The position numbers were made by a program, and so were the translations under genes. A stretch of 64,000 nucleotides of DNA from Blepharisma japonicum (lineage: Eukaryota > Ciliophora > Heterotrichea > Heterotrichida > Blepharismidae). The notes below the pieces were generated by a model that worked only from the letters and a program-made list of their open reading frames with translations, had not been told where the DNA came from and made no database searches. This document shows positions 32,597-44,044 of the stretch, piece after piece. Where the stretch lies: the NCBI GenBank assembly GCA_949751835.1, contig CATKHK010000039.1:62001-126000 (forward strand), read 5' to 3'. The first letter of the stretch is position 1, and each line of letters starts with the position of its first letter.

Positions 32597-33802
32597 ATGA
32601 GCTCAGGCTACCTCACCCCAATTATCCAACTACCCCCAGGTCACTTTCTTTACTCTTCAGAAAGCGTAAATGAAGGTCACCCTGATAAGCTCTGTGACCA
32701 GATTTCTGATGCTGTTGTTGATGCATGCCTTGCTCAAGACCCTAACTCCAAAGTCGCATGCGAGTCGTGTGCTAAAACCAACTTAGTCATGATTTTCGGA
32801 GAAATCACAACGTCTGCTGTTGTGAACTATGAAGAAGTTGTGAGAAATACATTGAGGCAGATTGGCTATGATAGTGATGAAAAAGGAATTGATTGCAATA
32901 GCTGCGAAGTCAAAGTAGTTCTTGAGCAGCAGGATAGAGAAATTGCAGATGCTGTGCATAGAAATAAAGCCATTGAAGATATAGGAGCAGGAGATCAAGG
33001 CTTAATGTTTGGCTATGCCACTAATGAAACTCCAGAATGCATGCCACTCTCTCATAAACTGGCGACTCATCTAGGTATGAGACTGAGAGACTTAAGAAAA
33101 AATGGCACCTTAGCTTGGCTCAGGCCTGATGGAAAAACTCAAGTTACCGTAGAGTACAGAAAAGAAGGAGGGTTAGTGATTCCTGTAAGAGTCCATACTA
33201 TTCTTATATCAACTCAGCATGAGCCTTATGCCACTAATGATCAGATAAGAAGTGACTTAATGCAGCATGTTATTATTCCAGTGGTCCCAGCTCAATATTT
33301 AGATGAAAGAACAATTTATCATTTAAATCCTTCAAATTCATTTACAACAGGAGGTCCTAAAGGGGATGCAGGACTTACTGGAAGAAAAATAATTATTGAT
33401 ACATATGGAGGTTGGGGACATCATGGCGGTGGTGCTTTTTCAGGAAAAGACCCAACGAAAGTAGATAGATCAGCTGCGTATGCTGCTAGATGGATTGCAA
33501 AATCACTCGTGAAAGGAGGATTCTGCGATAGAGTGAATATCCAAGTGTCATATTCAATTGGAATTGCTTATCCGTTGTCTGTAACTTTGGATAGCTATGG
33601 TACTGCTAGAGATGGAAAAACTGATGAGGATCTCTTGCATATTGTTCTGAGAAACTTTGACTTGAGACCTGGCTGCATAATAAGAGATCTCAGACTCAAC
33701 AGACCTATTTACCAAAAAACTGCTTCATACGGACATTTTGGGAGAGAAGGTGATTCTGATTTTTCTTGGGAAATTCCAAAAGATCTTTCCCATGAGAAAT
33801 AA
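32597..33802 (+). CDS. metK: S-adenosylmethionine synthetase
   Basis: 401 residues (MAT family, usual length about 380-400). Makes SAM from methionine and ATP. Motifs: [19 protein letters not shown] at the start, [12 protein letters not shown], and [17 protein letters not shown], followed by the [19 protein letters not shown] loop that binds ATP and metals. No intron, all TGA-free. Complete and apparently intact. Confidence 0.97.
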   Translation: MSSGYLTPIIQLPPGHFLYSSESVNEGHPDKLCDQISDAVVDACLAQDPNSKVACESCAKTNLVMIFGEITTSAVVNYEEVVRNTLRQIGYDSDEKGIDCNSCEVKVVLEQQDREIADAVHRNKAIEDIGAGDQGLMFGYATNETPECMPLSHKLATHLGMRLRDLRKNGTLAWLRPDGKTQVTVEYRKEGGLVIPVRVHTILISTQHEPYATNDQIRSDLMQHVIIPVVPAQYLDERTIYHLNPSNSFTTGGPKGDAGLTGRKIIIDTYGGWGHHGGGAFSGKDPTKVDRSAAYAARWIAKSLVKGGFCDRVNIQVSYSIGIAYPLSVTLDSYGTARDGKTDEDLLHIVLRNFDLRPGCIIRDLRLNRPIYQKTASYGHFGREGDSDFSWEIPKDLSHEK

Positions 33803-33962
33803 ATAATTAACTAATTAATCATCTCCACCCTAAGATATTTATGTGCATAATTCTATTAGAATTAAATTAAATCCGCTTATAAATTGTAAATTTATCATTT
33901 TAAGCTAAAAATCTGCTAATTTTTATAATGACTAATATATAAGTATTAATATCATTTTGAGG

Positions 33963-34646
33963 TTAAGAGGTGTAATTTTCGCTTTGGCGAACCATAGGTA
34001 TCCTATAATCTTGTATGTAAAATTTGAACTCTTTGTTACAATTTGGGCATCTCATGTGCCTGTAATGGATAATCCATTCATCTAAGCATGAAGTATGAAA
34101 GATATGCTCACAGCATGTTTTTCTAATAGTCTGGCTTTCTCCAAAGCCTTCGAAACAAATTGTACAAAGAGAGTTATCTTTTAGCTTTAAATCTTCAGTT
34201 TGATATTGCTTAGCAATATACTTCCCTATGAAATCTTCATTAAAGAAATTCTCCATAAAAGAGCTATTTGATGTATTTAAAGAATCTCTATAATGAATTG
34301 GATTTGCGTTTCTTATAGAGGCCATAATAACTCTGGAGCTTCGATTTCTGAGTAAGTTATAAATCTTAGGTATAAAAATACAAGAAAGTCTACATAACAT
34401 TTACATAAGAGAAACCCCACCACCTATACTCAAACCAATTATTATTGCATCTTTTGAGTCTAAATGATGACAATCCCCATGATCGTAATCACATCCACAA
34501 TTATCACAATCTTCATCACATTTATTATTGCCTAGTTGATAAGGTTGGCACTCACATATATCGTTGCAAGAATCATCTTTATCAGATCGGTCATCACTGA
34601 TAACTGTAATTAAATATAAGACATAAATGATAAAGAGGCCTTTCAT
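33963..34646 (-). CDS. Membrane RING-H2 protein with Notch-type LNR repeat
   Basis: 222 residues after one 15-nt intron (34390-34404). Order: signal peptide (MKGLFIIYVLYLITVIS), an acidic Cys-rich stretch CECQPYQLGNNKCDEDCDNCGCDYDHGDC that resembles a Notch/LNR (Lin-12) repeat with its Ca2+-binding acids, a single TM segment (AIIIGLSIGGGVSLILSCIF), then a cytosolic RING-H2: CTIC, CCEHIFHTSC, CPNC. I infer a membrane-bound E3 ligase with an extracellular calcium- or ligand-sensing module. Removing the intron is required, since the unspliced frame has TAA. Shares a 172-bp divergent region with NOP14. Confidence 0.82.
34390..34404 (-). other. 15-nt intron
   Basis: On the minus strand GTAAATGTTATGTAG. 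Its removal joins VSL to ILSCIF, completing a TM helix. A at position 10. Confidence 0.85.
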
Positions 34647-34818
34647 TTCATTATTATGAAATTGCTTATCTGGCTGCTCATAAACTTTATAGTTAAAATA
34701 TTTTTCAAATTTTCAAATATAAGAAATCCACTTTTAATGCTATAAAGGCAGTAAAACTCTTTTATTATATGAAATCATCGAATGCCATTATGAAATATTT
34801 TTAATCTTAAGGCTAAAA

Positions 34819-36639
34819 ATGGGCAAAAAGCTCGGAGTCAAGAGAAATCGTGGTAAAAAGTTCGTTTACAAAGAAAAAGAAACTATTGATATCCCAAAAA
34901 AAGTCAAATCCAAAAGTATTTTTAGAGATAAACGTCTGGGTGAAAAGAATGAAAACCTTGGCAAAGAAGAAAAATACTTGATTAGATTTCAAAAAGAAAG
35001 AGAACTTGTGTCAAGACGAAACCAAAAATTCGAGCTTGATGACACAATTACACTGACACACAAAGGCGTAAAACTTGAAGACCTTGCTGATGATTATGTC
35101 GAAGACTACGACGTCGTTCAATCAGACGAAGAAGACCTTGAAAAGCCAAAAAAACACCAAAAAATTGATGATGACCTTGTAAATGAAGAACACTTTGGAA
35201 TGGGTGGTGGCCATAAAAGCAAAAAAGACGCTTATGCTGAAATTATTGAAAAATCAAAGCAACATAAAATGCTGAGACAAAAAGAAAAAGACGAAAACAA
35301 TGAAATAATGAGAGACATTGATATGAATTTGGGAGAAATCACACAGAAGCTCAAATTCAAAGATAAAACAAGGCCTGCAGATGAAGATGAATATGATAAG
35401 CTGATAGACGAAATTAGAATGGATAATACTTTGCATTCTGCAAATGTCATCAGTGAAGAAACCGCAGAAATTCTTGAAAAAAAAGATGAGCTTGAAAAGC
35501 TTGGAGAAAACTGGGAAATCCCTCAGGAATATGATGAATTCGCTCAAAAGATGGGAAAGAAACCTCTTGAGAGCTTAGAAAAAATGAAAATATGGAATAA
35601 AGCTTACAAAAGAGCAAGCAGAGACAAACTGCAAAAAATTTTGGAACATTCTTTAAGATTTTTAGCTCTAAATTGGGATTTGGAAAAAGAATTAAAAAAG
35701 AATAATTATGATGAAATTATCAAATTTTTCTATGAATTATGTAAAGATTACCCCTACGCATCAGAGCAAACCTGCTTAGAGCTAACTACAGAGCTTGGAA
35801 AAGAGCTTTCTCTCAATCTCATTGCATTTTTCCACATCTCAGGTCTGCTTTTCGACATTAACATGACAGACACTCTTTCTTCAATTCTCACAGACATGGC
35901 ATCACAACTTTTCATTTATTTCCCATTTCTTGATAAATCACAAACCCGAAACTTTTTGCTTCTCGCCAAAGTCTACATCGACATTTGGCTCACTCCAAAT
36001 AATTTTTACTCTCCGGAATGTACACGAGGCTTATTAAGGGTATTTCAACATCTTGGTCAGCAGCCTTATAATGAAGAATTTGATATAAAACTTCTCTTTT
36101 CTGATCTCACAGATTCCAATCTTCATACCTTAGCAAGCGACCTTTTCACCGTAATTCAAAAATCATTTTCCAATGAACCTGCATTTTCTTTAATTTTGTC
36201 TCAATTTTTGCCATTTTTAGACAAATCTCTCAATATCACCTGCGAGCCTATCTCAAACCCTATAAAATTCCAAATAGAAAAACCTCAAGAAATTGAAACT
36301 TTTGAACCTTTTATTCTTGACCGAATTACATCAGTTAAGCAAGCAAAAGATCCAAATAAAGTTATTACAGAGACAGGCAAGCTTAAAATGCAGACCAAAA
36401 AAGCAACAAAATTAACTAAAAAAGTTCTGCAGAAAGAAACAGAAGTGGAAACCTCTGAAAAATTCACAGAAAATAAGCTTAGACAGCAAGGAAAAGAACA
36501 AAAACAAAACAAAGTCAGGTCAATGCTGGACGAGATGCAAGCTGAATACAAAAAGCTTCAAACTACAAATGAACTTAAAAAGGAGAAGAAAAAGCGCAAA
36601 GGTAGAATGGCAGGCAATAAGACAGAAAGCCATAGATAA
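34819..36639 (+). CDS. NOP14: NOP14-like nucleolar ribosome-biogenesis protein
   Basis: 606 residues, no intron. The early stretch IFRDKRLGEKNENLGKEEKYLIRFQKERE fits the NOP14 signature (DRR-GE.....EEKM-LRF..ER). Acidic patches and basic ends follow, then a helical central region (NWDLEKELKKNNYDEIIKFFYEL...). NOP14 is part of the 90S/SSU processome and is needed for 18S rRNA maturation. Shorter than animal and yeast NOP14 (about 810-860), mostly in linker regions. The C-terminus is lysine-rich (KKKRKGRMAG). Stop lies 4 bp from the stop of the convergent gene. Confidence 0.78.
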   Translation: MGKKLGVKRNRGKKFVYKEKETIDIPKKVKSKSIFRDKRLGEKNENLGKEEKYLIRFQKERELVSRRNQKFELDDTITLTHKGVKLEDLADDYVEDYDVVQSDEEDLEKPKKHQKIDDDLVNEEHFGMGGGHKSKKDAYAEIIEKSKQHKMLRQKEKDENNEIMRDIDMNLGEITQKLKFKDKTRPADEDEYDKLIDEIRMDNTLHSANVISEETAEILEKKDELEKLGENWEIPQEYDEFAQKMGKKPLESLEKMKIWNKAYKRASRDKLQKILEHSLRFLALNWDLEKELKKNNYDEIIKFFYELCKDYPYASEQTCLELTTELGKELSLNLIAFFHISGLLFDINMTDTLSSILTDMASQLFIYFPFLDKSQTRNFLLLAKVYIDIWLTPNNFYSPECTRGLLRVFQHLGQQPYNEEFDIKLLFSDLTDSNLHTLASDLFTVIQKSFSNEPAFSLILSQFLPFLDKSLNITCEPISNPIKFQIEKPQEIETFEPFILDRITSVKQAKDPNKVITETGKLKMQTKKATKLTKKVLQKETEVETSEKFTENKLRQQGKEQKQNKVRSMLDEMQAEYKKLQTTNELKKEKKKRKGRMAGNKTESHR

Positions 36640-36643
36640 TTCA

Positions 36644-39478
36644 CTAAACGAATACTTCTTTAATTATTTCTTCTTGATTGGCTTTTCTAAGGACACTATT
36701 CTCTTTCTCCAAGCTTCTATTGAATTTGCCGATCCTCTCATTTTCTTCATCTATGTACTCTTCCAGCTTATCTTCTAGGTCCGGATGATGCAGAGACCGT
36801 TTTCCTTCAGCATCCATATAGTAGGTTCCATCAAAGAAATAGTCTTCTGACTGCCCGAGAGTGTCCTCAACTCTTTTAATTTCTTCTGCATCCAAAAGTT
36901 GTCTTGCTTTAAGAGGCAATTTAGATGTATAAGCTCTGCATTCTAATACCATTTCAATAAGTTTTTCTTTTTCTAAGTTTCTACCTATAAAAAGCAAGCC
37001 TGGCTCTTCGTTTTTCCCTTCTTTGAAGAAAACTTCTTTCGTGTTGCCTCTGACATCATACATTGCTTGGTTTTCAGTTTTTCCTTTGAGGAACACAGAG
37101 CCTTTTACATACAAAATCTGCATATTGTTTTCCCATTGAAGCCTATTTGAAAGGCTTCCTTCATCAGCTTTGTGGGCATTTAATAGTTTTTGCCTTATCT
37201 TAGATTCTAATAGTGGTAAAGGGCAGTTAATGAAAAGAGTTTGCAGTTGGTATAAAGGCTTATAACTATATTGAGGTCTAATAGAAGTTGCGCTGCTTAC
37301 AATTGTTCTGGCTTGTTGAGGGCTTATAGATCCTTTGCTTCAAAACACTTCTAAACTAGGGTTTGGCGCTGTAATAAACTTGATAATATCGTTATTGCTA
37401 TCTTTTTCTTCATAAATTAAGGAATTTGAGACATGAATATGAGGCAGAAATCGTGGTAAAAATTCTTTGCGCTTGTTCATATAGAATGTATTATTAAATA
37501 TTTTGACGATGACAGATTTTAGTTCTATATGTGAAGGAATCAAATCTAGTATATCAGCAGGCATCATAAACCCTGGCAATGCGACAACAACTTCTGGAGA
37601 TTTTATGTCTTCAAAGCTTTTCCTTCAAAATTCTTTGTTTAGATATACAGATTCTCTGAAGCTAGGCTTAATAAATTCTGCTTTTATTGCTTTGGCTATA
37701 TCTTCTGCAGCTTTTGTTTTTCCGGACCCTGGCATTCCTATGACAATATAAAGTTTAGTTTTCTCACTAGTTTCTGCCTCAACTTTTACAACTTCTTCCT
37801 CCTTTTGTAGTCCTCTCACATATAAATATTCAGGTCCTTCAGTGCTAACAGCTTCAATATTCCATACAGACATAAGAAACCCTGAAGCCCTTGCACTGAC
37901 TTTGAACACATATCTTGCGTTTTCTGAAAAAAATGACACAAGATCAGAGCTATGCTGCTCAATTTTTTTAAAGCTTGATATTTCATATTCTAAATCTCCA
38001 AGATTAACTGACTTAAATCCCCAGCCAGATTCGTATACAATTAATGCACCATCAAATGGACACCAATTTTCAACATATAGCTTGACGTTTTCAAAAGTTG
38101 AAAGTCTTTGTCCAAATTCGCTTTGTGTTTGCCTTTTAGCGGTACTTTCCCACATAATAAAAGGTTCAATGGTTTCAGTGAGATTTTTGATTTTTCCATT
38201 TTTGATTAGGAAGCTTTCCCCGAATGACAGTCCACCTAAGTCTTCAAAATTTTCGGATTTTATGTTAAAAATAAGGATTTGTATAGAATGCAAAGGGTAT
38301 TGGTTTGGACTGAAATCATGGCAAACACCGTCAGCATCATAGGAATTTAGAGTTATTTGTATTCCTTCTCTGACAGCGCTTAGCATGTTATGATATGATA
38401 AAAATAAGTGATCTTTGTAGAGCTCAAATAAGAATAAATCCATAAACTCTTGAACTGAATGATCACAAATGTGCTGAAGTGTTTTTTTGGTAATTCCTAC
38501 AATAGCTTTATAAAGCTCCATTGCACCTACCATATCATTTTCTACTTTATTTTCCAAATAGCTTTTAGCAGTTCCTTGTGGTATGAAAAACCAACTTCTC
38601 GAAGCCATAAGCCCAGAAATCCCACAAACTCCTTGTACATTCATGTGTGTAGCATTTTTCACCTGAGCAGCCCCATCATCAAATTTCCCCCAAAGCTTAA
38701 GCCTGGGTTTATGCACAGCTTCTTTCGTATTTGATATCATGACGTACTCATAGGGCAAACATATACAATCTTTAATATCTTCCTCTTTCAAATCACCCCT
38801 TTTCTGTGGATATCCCCTCTTATTCACAAATTCAACAGTCTGATCAAATGTAGTCTTTAATCTTGGCAGATGCTCAGTAACCAAAATATCTACGGCAGTC
38901 TCATCAAAATCACAAAAATAAGGTTCAAGCATTTCACTAATATTTATGTGCGAATGGCTATTTGAAAAAAATCCACAGCCAAACATATCAATAGCATAAG
39001 CTTGAATGAGCGGCCACGTTTCAATCTGATCTGAGCAAATACCTATAGGACCTAAAATTTTTTTCATACATCTAATAAACCATAAGATTTTAGTCTCTTC
39101 AGCAGCTTCAGAATCGGAGACTTCATCTTTGGTGACTGTTGTAGCGTTTACTCCATTCCAGCTACAGCTGATATTTTGGATTTCTGTAAATGCGCTTTCT
39201 GTGTCAGCTAATTCATTGCAAGCACTTCCTACAAAAATTTCAAATGAGTTTGGGGTGACTATTCATGCTACTTCTTCGTACTTAAAAGGAACTGAAACTG
39301 AATTTAATTTGTTCTGGCCCGAAAATCCTTTGAAAAGCCAAAAAAATGCTTTTTCGTCAAGTCTATTTCGCTTGCTGTCTAAGCCAAGGATGAAAATAAG
39401 AGCATTGAGGTTGAGATTTCTACAGAGATCTTGAAGTTTTTGGGCGCGCTTAATACTGGAGCTGGGAGTGTATGACAT
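36644..39478 (-). CDS. DNAAF9/Shulin-like dynein-packaging factor
   Basis: 944 residues in one frame with TGA as Trp at several sites. The N-terminus (RAQKLQDLCRNLNLNALIFILGLDSKRNR) resembles the start of human C20orf194/DNAAF9, and a central P-loop-like motif IVIGMPGSGKTKAAEDIAKA sits near residues 577-595. Shulin, the Tetrahymena protein of this family, locks outer dynein arms for transport into cilia. Length is a little below the human protein (about 1180). My recognition comes from remembered sequence features, so it needs an alignment. No introns. Its stop codon is 4 bp from the stop of NOP14. Confidence 0.6.
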
Positions 39479-39570
39479 TTATATTTAATTTTAGAAGAAA
39501 ATATTTTTTTAGGATAATTAGATAAAAAATGAGTAATTTATCGATTATCATAAAATCAGCTAAAATTGTT

Positions 39571-41145
39571 TTAACCTGCAAAAGATATGCAGCATTCCTG
39601 ATGGCTTTCATATATCCCTTTAGTGCAAACTATACATAAGTATCCACAATTCTCGCATTTGTAGTAAAAACTCCCTCTTTCTCTTATTGCAAATTTTCCA
39701 CATTTCCCACATTTTAACCTTCTTCTGATTAAGGATGACTCAGCGCAAGATTCTTGATGATCACTTAAGTTTATTTTGCATATCTTGCAAAAATCTGTAG
39801 AGCATGTTTTACAATTAAATGTTTTTGCTTTAGATGGAAGAATTATAATCGCAGGACAGTCATAGTTCGGGCAGAGTATTTGATTTTCAAATGGTTCCAA
39901 AAAATTATTGCAAATGTTGCATATTAACATTTTATTTGGACTCAAATTTCCACATAAGCAATCTTTATGCATTCAATATCCGCAAGGACATTTGCTTTTG
40001 ATTATAGAACACTTTCCAATCCGAATAATATTATTGCATATCTTGCATACAAAAGTATCTGATAACTTATGATTTTTCATCAAATCTGAGAAGATTTCTT
40101 TCTCAATTGTGCTCAAACTCTCGTTATTACATTTTGCATTTAAATTTACAAATAATTTTGTGTTTTGTGTCTTGATTTTAAATGTGATATTGGAGCCTTC
40201 AAAATATAAAATATTGAAATTCCTAGCAGAAAATACTTTTCGGTTTACCATTTCTGCCAATAATCTTGCTTGGGCAATTAAATTGAAGTTGAGAAAATTG
40301 AAATTTTGATTATAAAAATGCTTTAGCTGAATGAAATTTGGTCTTTCATCTTCATTGACTTTTAGCATTAGCTCAAGCAAAGGAACGATTCGATTAATTC
40401 TTAAGTGGGATAGCTTTCCTTTAATTCTTTCTTTAAGATATTGAAGATTCGCTAGTTCTAATGGCTCTTTTAAAGTAGCCATACAAAGAAAAGTCAGCCC
40501 AAGTGAATAAACATCTGATTTGTAGACATTATGGTCAATCCTACCTCTGCGATTGTAGCCTTGCTGATAAGAAATTCATGCTTCCCTCACAAGAGGACTT
40601 AAATATATAGGGGACCCAGAAATAGTCGCAAGCTCTCTAAATTTATGCTCAAAGCTTTGAATAGCACACCCAAAATCCCCGACCTTGAAGTTGCCATCAT
40701 TTCCTATAAATATATTTTGAGGCTTAATATCTCGATGTGCAAAGCCTGCACATTCCATATATGCAAATGCGTCTAAGAGGTATCCAAAATGATGCAATAA
40801 TTCTGCTTCTGGCCAAGGATTGTTCATTCTTCTCAAGATTTCTCTGGCTAGATCTCCATTTTGAAAGTATTCTATTAAAATACAAAGCAAATATACACCA
40901 TTTCGATCTGATCAATAGTAGCCATAAAATTTAGGAATTGCAGGGTGATTTAATTTATAGAGTGAAATAACTTCTCGCTTCATTTTATCGTAGTCTTGAT
41001 CAATTGGATAAATTTTTTTTACAACAATAAGTTTTTCTGGCTTCTTTTTAAATCTTCCAAGTACAATTTCAACTTGTCCCTCAACCATATAAAGAGTCTT
41101 TCCTGCTAGCTCAATATCTTCTTCTTTCTGTTCTATTTCAGCCAT
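39571..41145 (-). CDS. Protein kinase fused to C-terminal IBR-like zinc region
   Basis: 524 residues, one frame with several TGA (Trp). Kinase part, residues about 1-300: weak G-loop (MVEGQVEIVLGRF), VVKK, HRDIKPQNIF, DFGCAIQS, SPIYLSP instead of APE. C-terminal part, about 365-524, is Cys/His-rich: CKICNN... CPCGYWMHKDCLCG, CNICNN, then CPNYDC...C.TC..DFCKICKINLSDHQ...C, which fits an IBR (C6HC, in-between-RING) zinc finger, and a third CGKCGKFA...CENCGYLC module. A protein kinase joined to an RBR-like region is not an architecture I know. The RING1 is not obvious, so E3 ligase activity is unproven. Starts 183 bp from the propeller array. Confidence 0.75.
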
Positions 41146-41328
41146 TTCAATTCTACAAATTAATAAAGTGTGTGTATTTAATTATTGGCAAAATCAGATT
41201 TCAATTTTGCTTTAGATGCACATCATCATAAATTATGAGATCAAAATTAAAATTTAAGAAATAGGCTTAAATCAGAAACTATTAAGCAGTGGATAATTCT
41301 ATTCAGCAATAAAACAATTTTTGATAAA

Positions 41329-42147
41329 TTAGTTATGGCTTTCTTCAGATTCTTCACACATATGAATCAATCTTTTGTGACTGAGCTGAAAATCGTAATA
41401 ATTTGAGATATCCCCATCTATGCTATAAGTGCCTATAAAAATACTAGCATTGTTGGAAACTCAATATATCTGCTGAACTGACTCGTATATGCTTCCTTCA
41501 CCAACTTGTGCTCAGCAATATTCATTTTCTACTTCGCTCTCATAAATAAATCCTTTTAATTCAATTAAATATACAACTTCATTATGAAAGAGAAGCAGCT
41601 TTGTGTTATAAGTACCAAGTGATAAGCCAAGCGTGGAATAACTCTCTATATCAATATCATATTTATGCACATCAGAATGCTTTGTTCCACATAATAGAAT
41701 AGATCTTTTAAAAGGAATGCAATAGCAATCAGATGAATTCTTCGGCAAAGGAGCTACTTCTTTTCATTTTTCTTGAACAAGGTTTAAAGAAAAGAGACTA
41801 TAGCTTCCAAATAAATAAATAAAATTATTGTAATAGATTCCATTGTAACCATTCACATGATATTTGCAGGGAATTTCTCTGATAATTTTTAAGGTTCTGC
41901 TATTGATGATAAATAAAATGAAGACTCTTCGAGCCTTTGAATATCCGATATTCCTTCTACTTATTTTTTTTCCACAACATAGCAATTCACCGTTGGGTAA
42001 ATCGACTATCCATCTCAAGTAAATCAAGTTCCAGTCCAAATAATGTATTTTTTGTTTTATATTGTAAGGATTAAATTCGATTATACCACTCTTAAATCCT
42101 AAATAAATTTTTGCTTCTTGGCTATCTTTTTCTCTATAATCTTTCAT
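41329..42147 (-). CDS. Propeller-like protein, short paralogue (A)
   Basis: 272 residues, with TGA as Trp. Starts at the first in-frame ATG (42145-42147). It parallels the C-terminal half of the longer gene next door: IYLGFKSGIIEF, LPNGELLCCG, NG(T/I)YYNNFIYLFGS, KRSILLCG.., YKYDIDI.SYSTL, GFIYESE. These short repeats with glycine turns look like kelch/beta-propeller blades. The frame stays open about 230 bp upstream without an ATG, but that region does not match the paralogue's N-terminus. I infer an N-terminally truncated duplicate. Whether it folds as half a propeller is unknown. Confidence 0.65.
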
Positions 42148-42454
42148 CAAATATTTAATATTTTCTCCAAATCAAAATATTTCCTGCACGATGAAGGCAT
42201 AAAATCAGATTTTAATATTTCATATATACTTAAGAATAGCTGTATTATAGCTGCCAAGATAAGTATAGATTACTCAACTCTGCTTAGCGCAGACCAGATC
42301 GCTTCTATACGAGACCCTTTTCAACTGAAGAGACTTGTGCCCACTATTTTCCTCGAGTTTGCCTTTCCTTCTTTACCTAGTCATCTTCGAGAAATATACA
42401 TTTTTTAAAAAATTGAAAGGGAAGTTAAAATGCATCACTTAAATTATCCCAATA
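42148..42454. other. Spacer inside the propeller array
   Basis: 307 bp upstream of paralogue A and downstream of B. On the minus strand a frame without ATG continues for about 200 bp. It may be a degraded piece of the missing N-terminus or chance. I see no other feature. Confidence 0.5.
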
Positions 42455-44044
42455 TTAATTCTCTATTTTAACTATTTTTTTCTTTCTAAACTCGAATGTA
42501 TAAAATTTTACACTTTCTTTCTCTTCATGGTTATACCGATTGCTTGTGCCAAAATAAAGGCCGCATTCACTACTAGCAGACCAATAAATTTGAGATATCC
42601 GCCCAGATATGTTTCATTCTCCTACCATCATTCATTTATATTCGTCTTCAAACTCACTTTCATAAATGAATCCTCCAAACTCAATAATATATGCTCTTTT
42701 AATAAAATAGAACAATAGCTTAATTGTATCCTCTTTCAGAGATAAATCAATCGTCGAATAACTCCCTATATCAATATCGTATTTATATAAACTAGGCGTA
42801 AACCCACATAATAAAATTGATCTTTTAAAAGGCGCACAGATGCATTTAGAGAATTTCATTGGTAATTGCAGCACATTCTCTCACTTTCATGTTCCAAAAT
42901 TAAAAGAAAATCCACTATTACCTTCCTTATCTAAATTCCCGAATAAATAAACGAAGTTTTTATAATACGTTCCATTGCATCGTTCTATATTTTTCAGATA
43001 AGGAACATCCTTTATAATTTCGAACGTTTTTCTATTAATAATATATAAATATTTTATATATTCTAACCTGGAGAATGCGCACCTCATAGAGCGCCTTTGT
43101 CCGCAGCATAGTAATTCATTGCCAGGTAATTTAATGATTCAACTAGAACAGCTATAGTAATCATCTAAATAATGATATTCTTGTCTTGAATCCTTAATAT
43201 AGAACTTTACTATTCCTTTTTCATCTCCTAAATAAATATCTGGCGGAATGCAATAGTCTATGTCGCAATCCTGCTCTAGAATTTCTGTAAACTTTTTAAA
43301 CCTCTCTGAGATTTGATTAAATTGTTCGGTATAGCATTGATATAAGCTTTCAATGCTCTTGCTAAATTGAATCAAAATTTTAAATTTTATTTTAGTACCA
43401 TATACTTTAATTGTATCTTTGTATTTTTTTTGGTTTTGGTTTCAATCACTATCAATACTTAATTTCTCTGAAATTAACTTTTCGTAGGTTTCCTGATTCC
43501 CATATCTAATGCACTCATAATGACTTACTAATTTCTTATCAAAATCAATAAGACTGTTGATATGATTTTTTAAGTTTTCAATTTCTGATGCTTCACATTT
43601 TTTGTATTCAGAATATTTAATATTACCAATTCCAAATTTTAGCTCATAAAGTGTTATTCTATGGTCTATATAAGTTGTTAATCAATCAACAGCCTCCTGC
43701 TCAGGTTTTATTAAAAGTGACTGAATCATTGAAGAATCTGTAATATCAATACAATTTGCTGCTTTTAATAGTAACTTGCATTTTTCTAACTTGCAGTTTA
43801 TTTGATTTATTAACTTTGCCAAATTTTCATACTCTTTTCTTACTCTATTAGCTGAATCAGCAATATAAATACTTTTAAAAGACTCCAACTCTGCCATGAT
43901 TGATAATACATGTCTTTGCAATAGCTCTTTTTTGTTTTTATCAGACAATTCTTGATTAGAATTGATTGGAATTATTAAGCTGTCTGGTATATTAGTCTTT
44001 GTGAAACTTGAACTATCAAATTCTCTTCCTAATTTAAATGACAT
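42455..44044 (-). CDS. Coiled-coil plus propeller-like protein (B)
   Basis: 529 residues in one frame with TGA as Trp. Residues 1 to about 260 are charged and helical (HVLSIMAELESFKSIYIADSANRVRKEYENLAKL, later KLISEKLSIDSDW) and probably form a coiled coil or helical bundle. From about 270 the same short repeats as paralogue A occur (IYLGDEKGIVKF, LPGNELLCCGQ, NGTYYKNFVYLFGN, KRSILLCGF, YKYDIDIGSYSTI, GFIYESEFEDEY). The order resembles tripartite-motif-type proteins without the RING. Function not known. Confidence 0.7.

Noticed and set aside
42118-42408. Plus-strand frame of 96 codons upstream of the short propeller gene
   Set aside because: No homology and opposite to the paralogue array; taken as chance.
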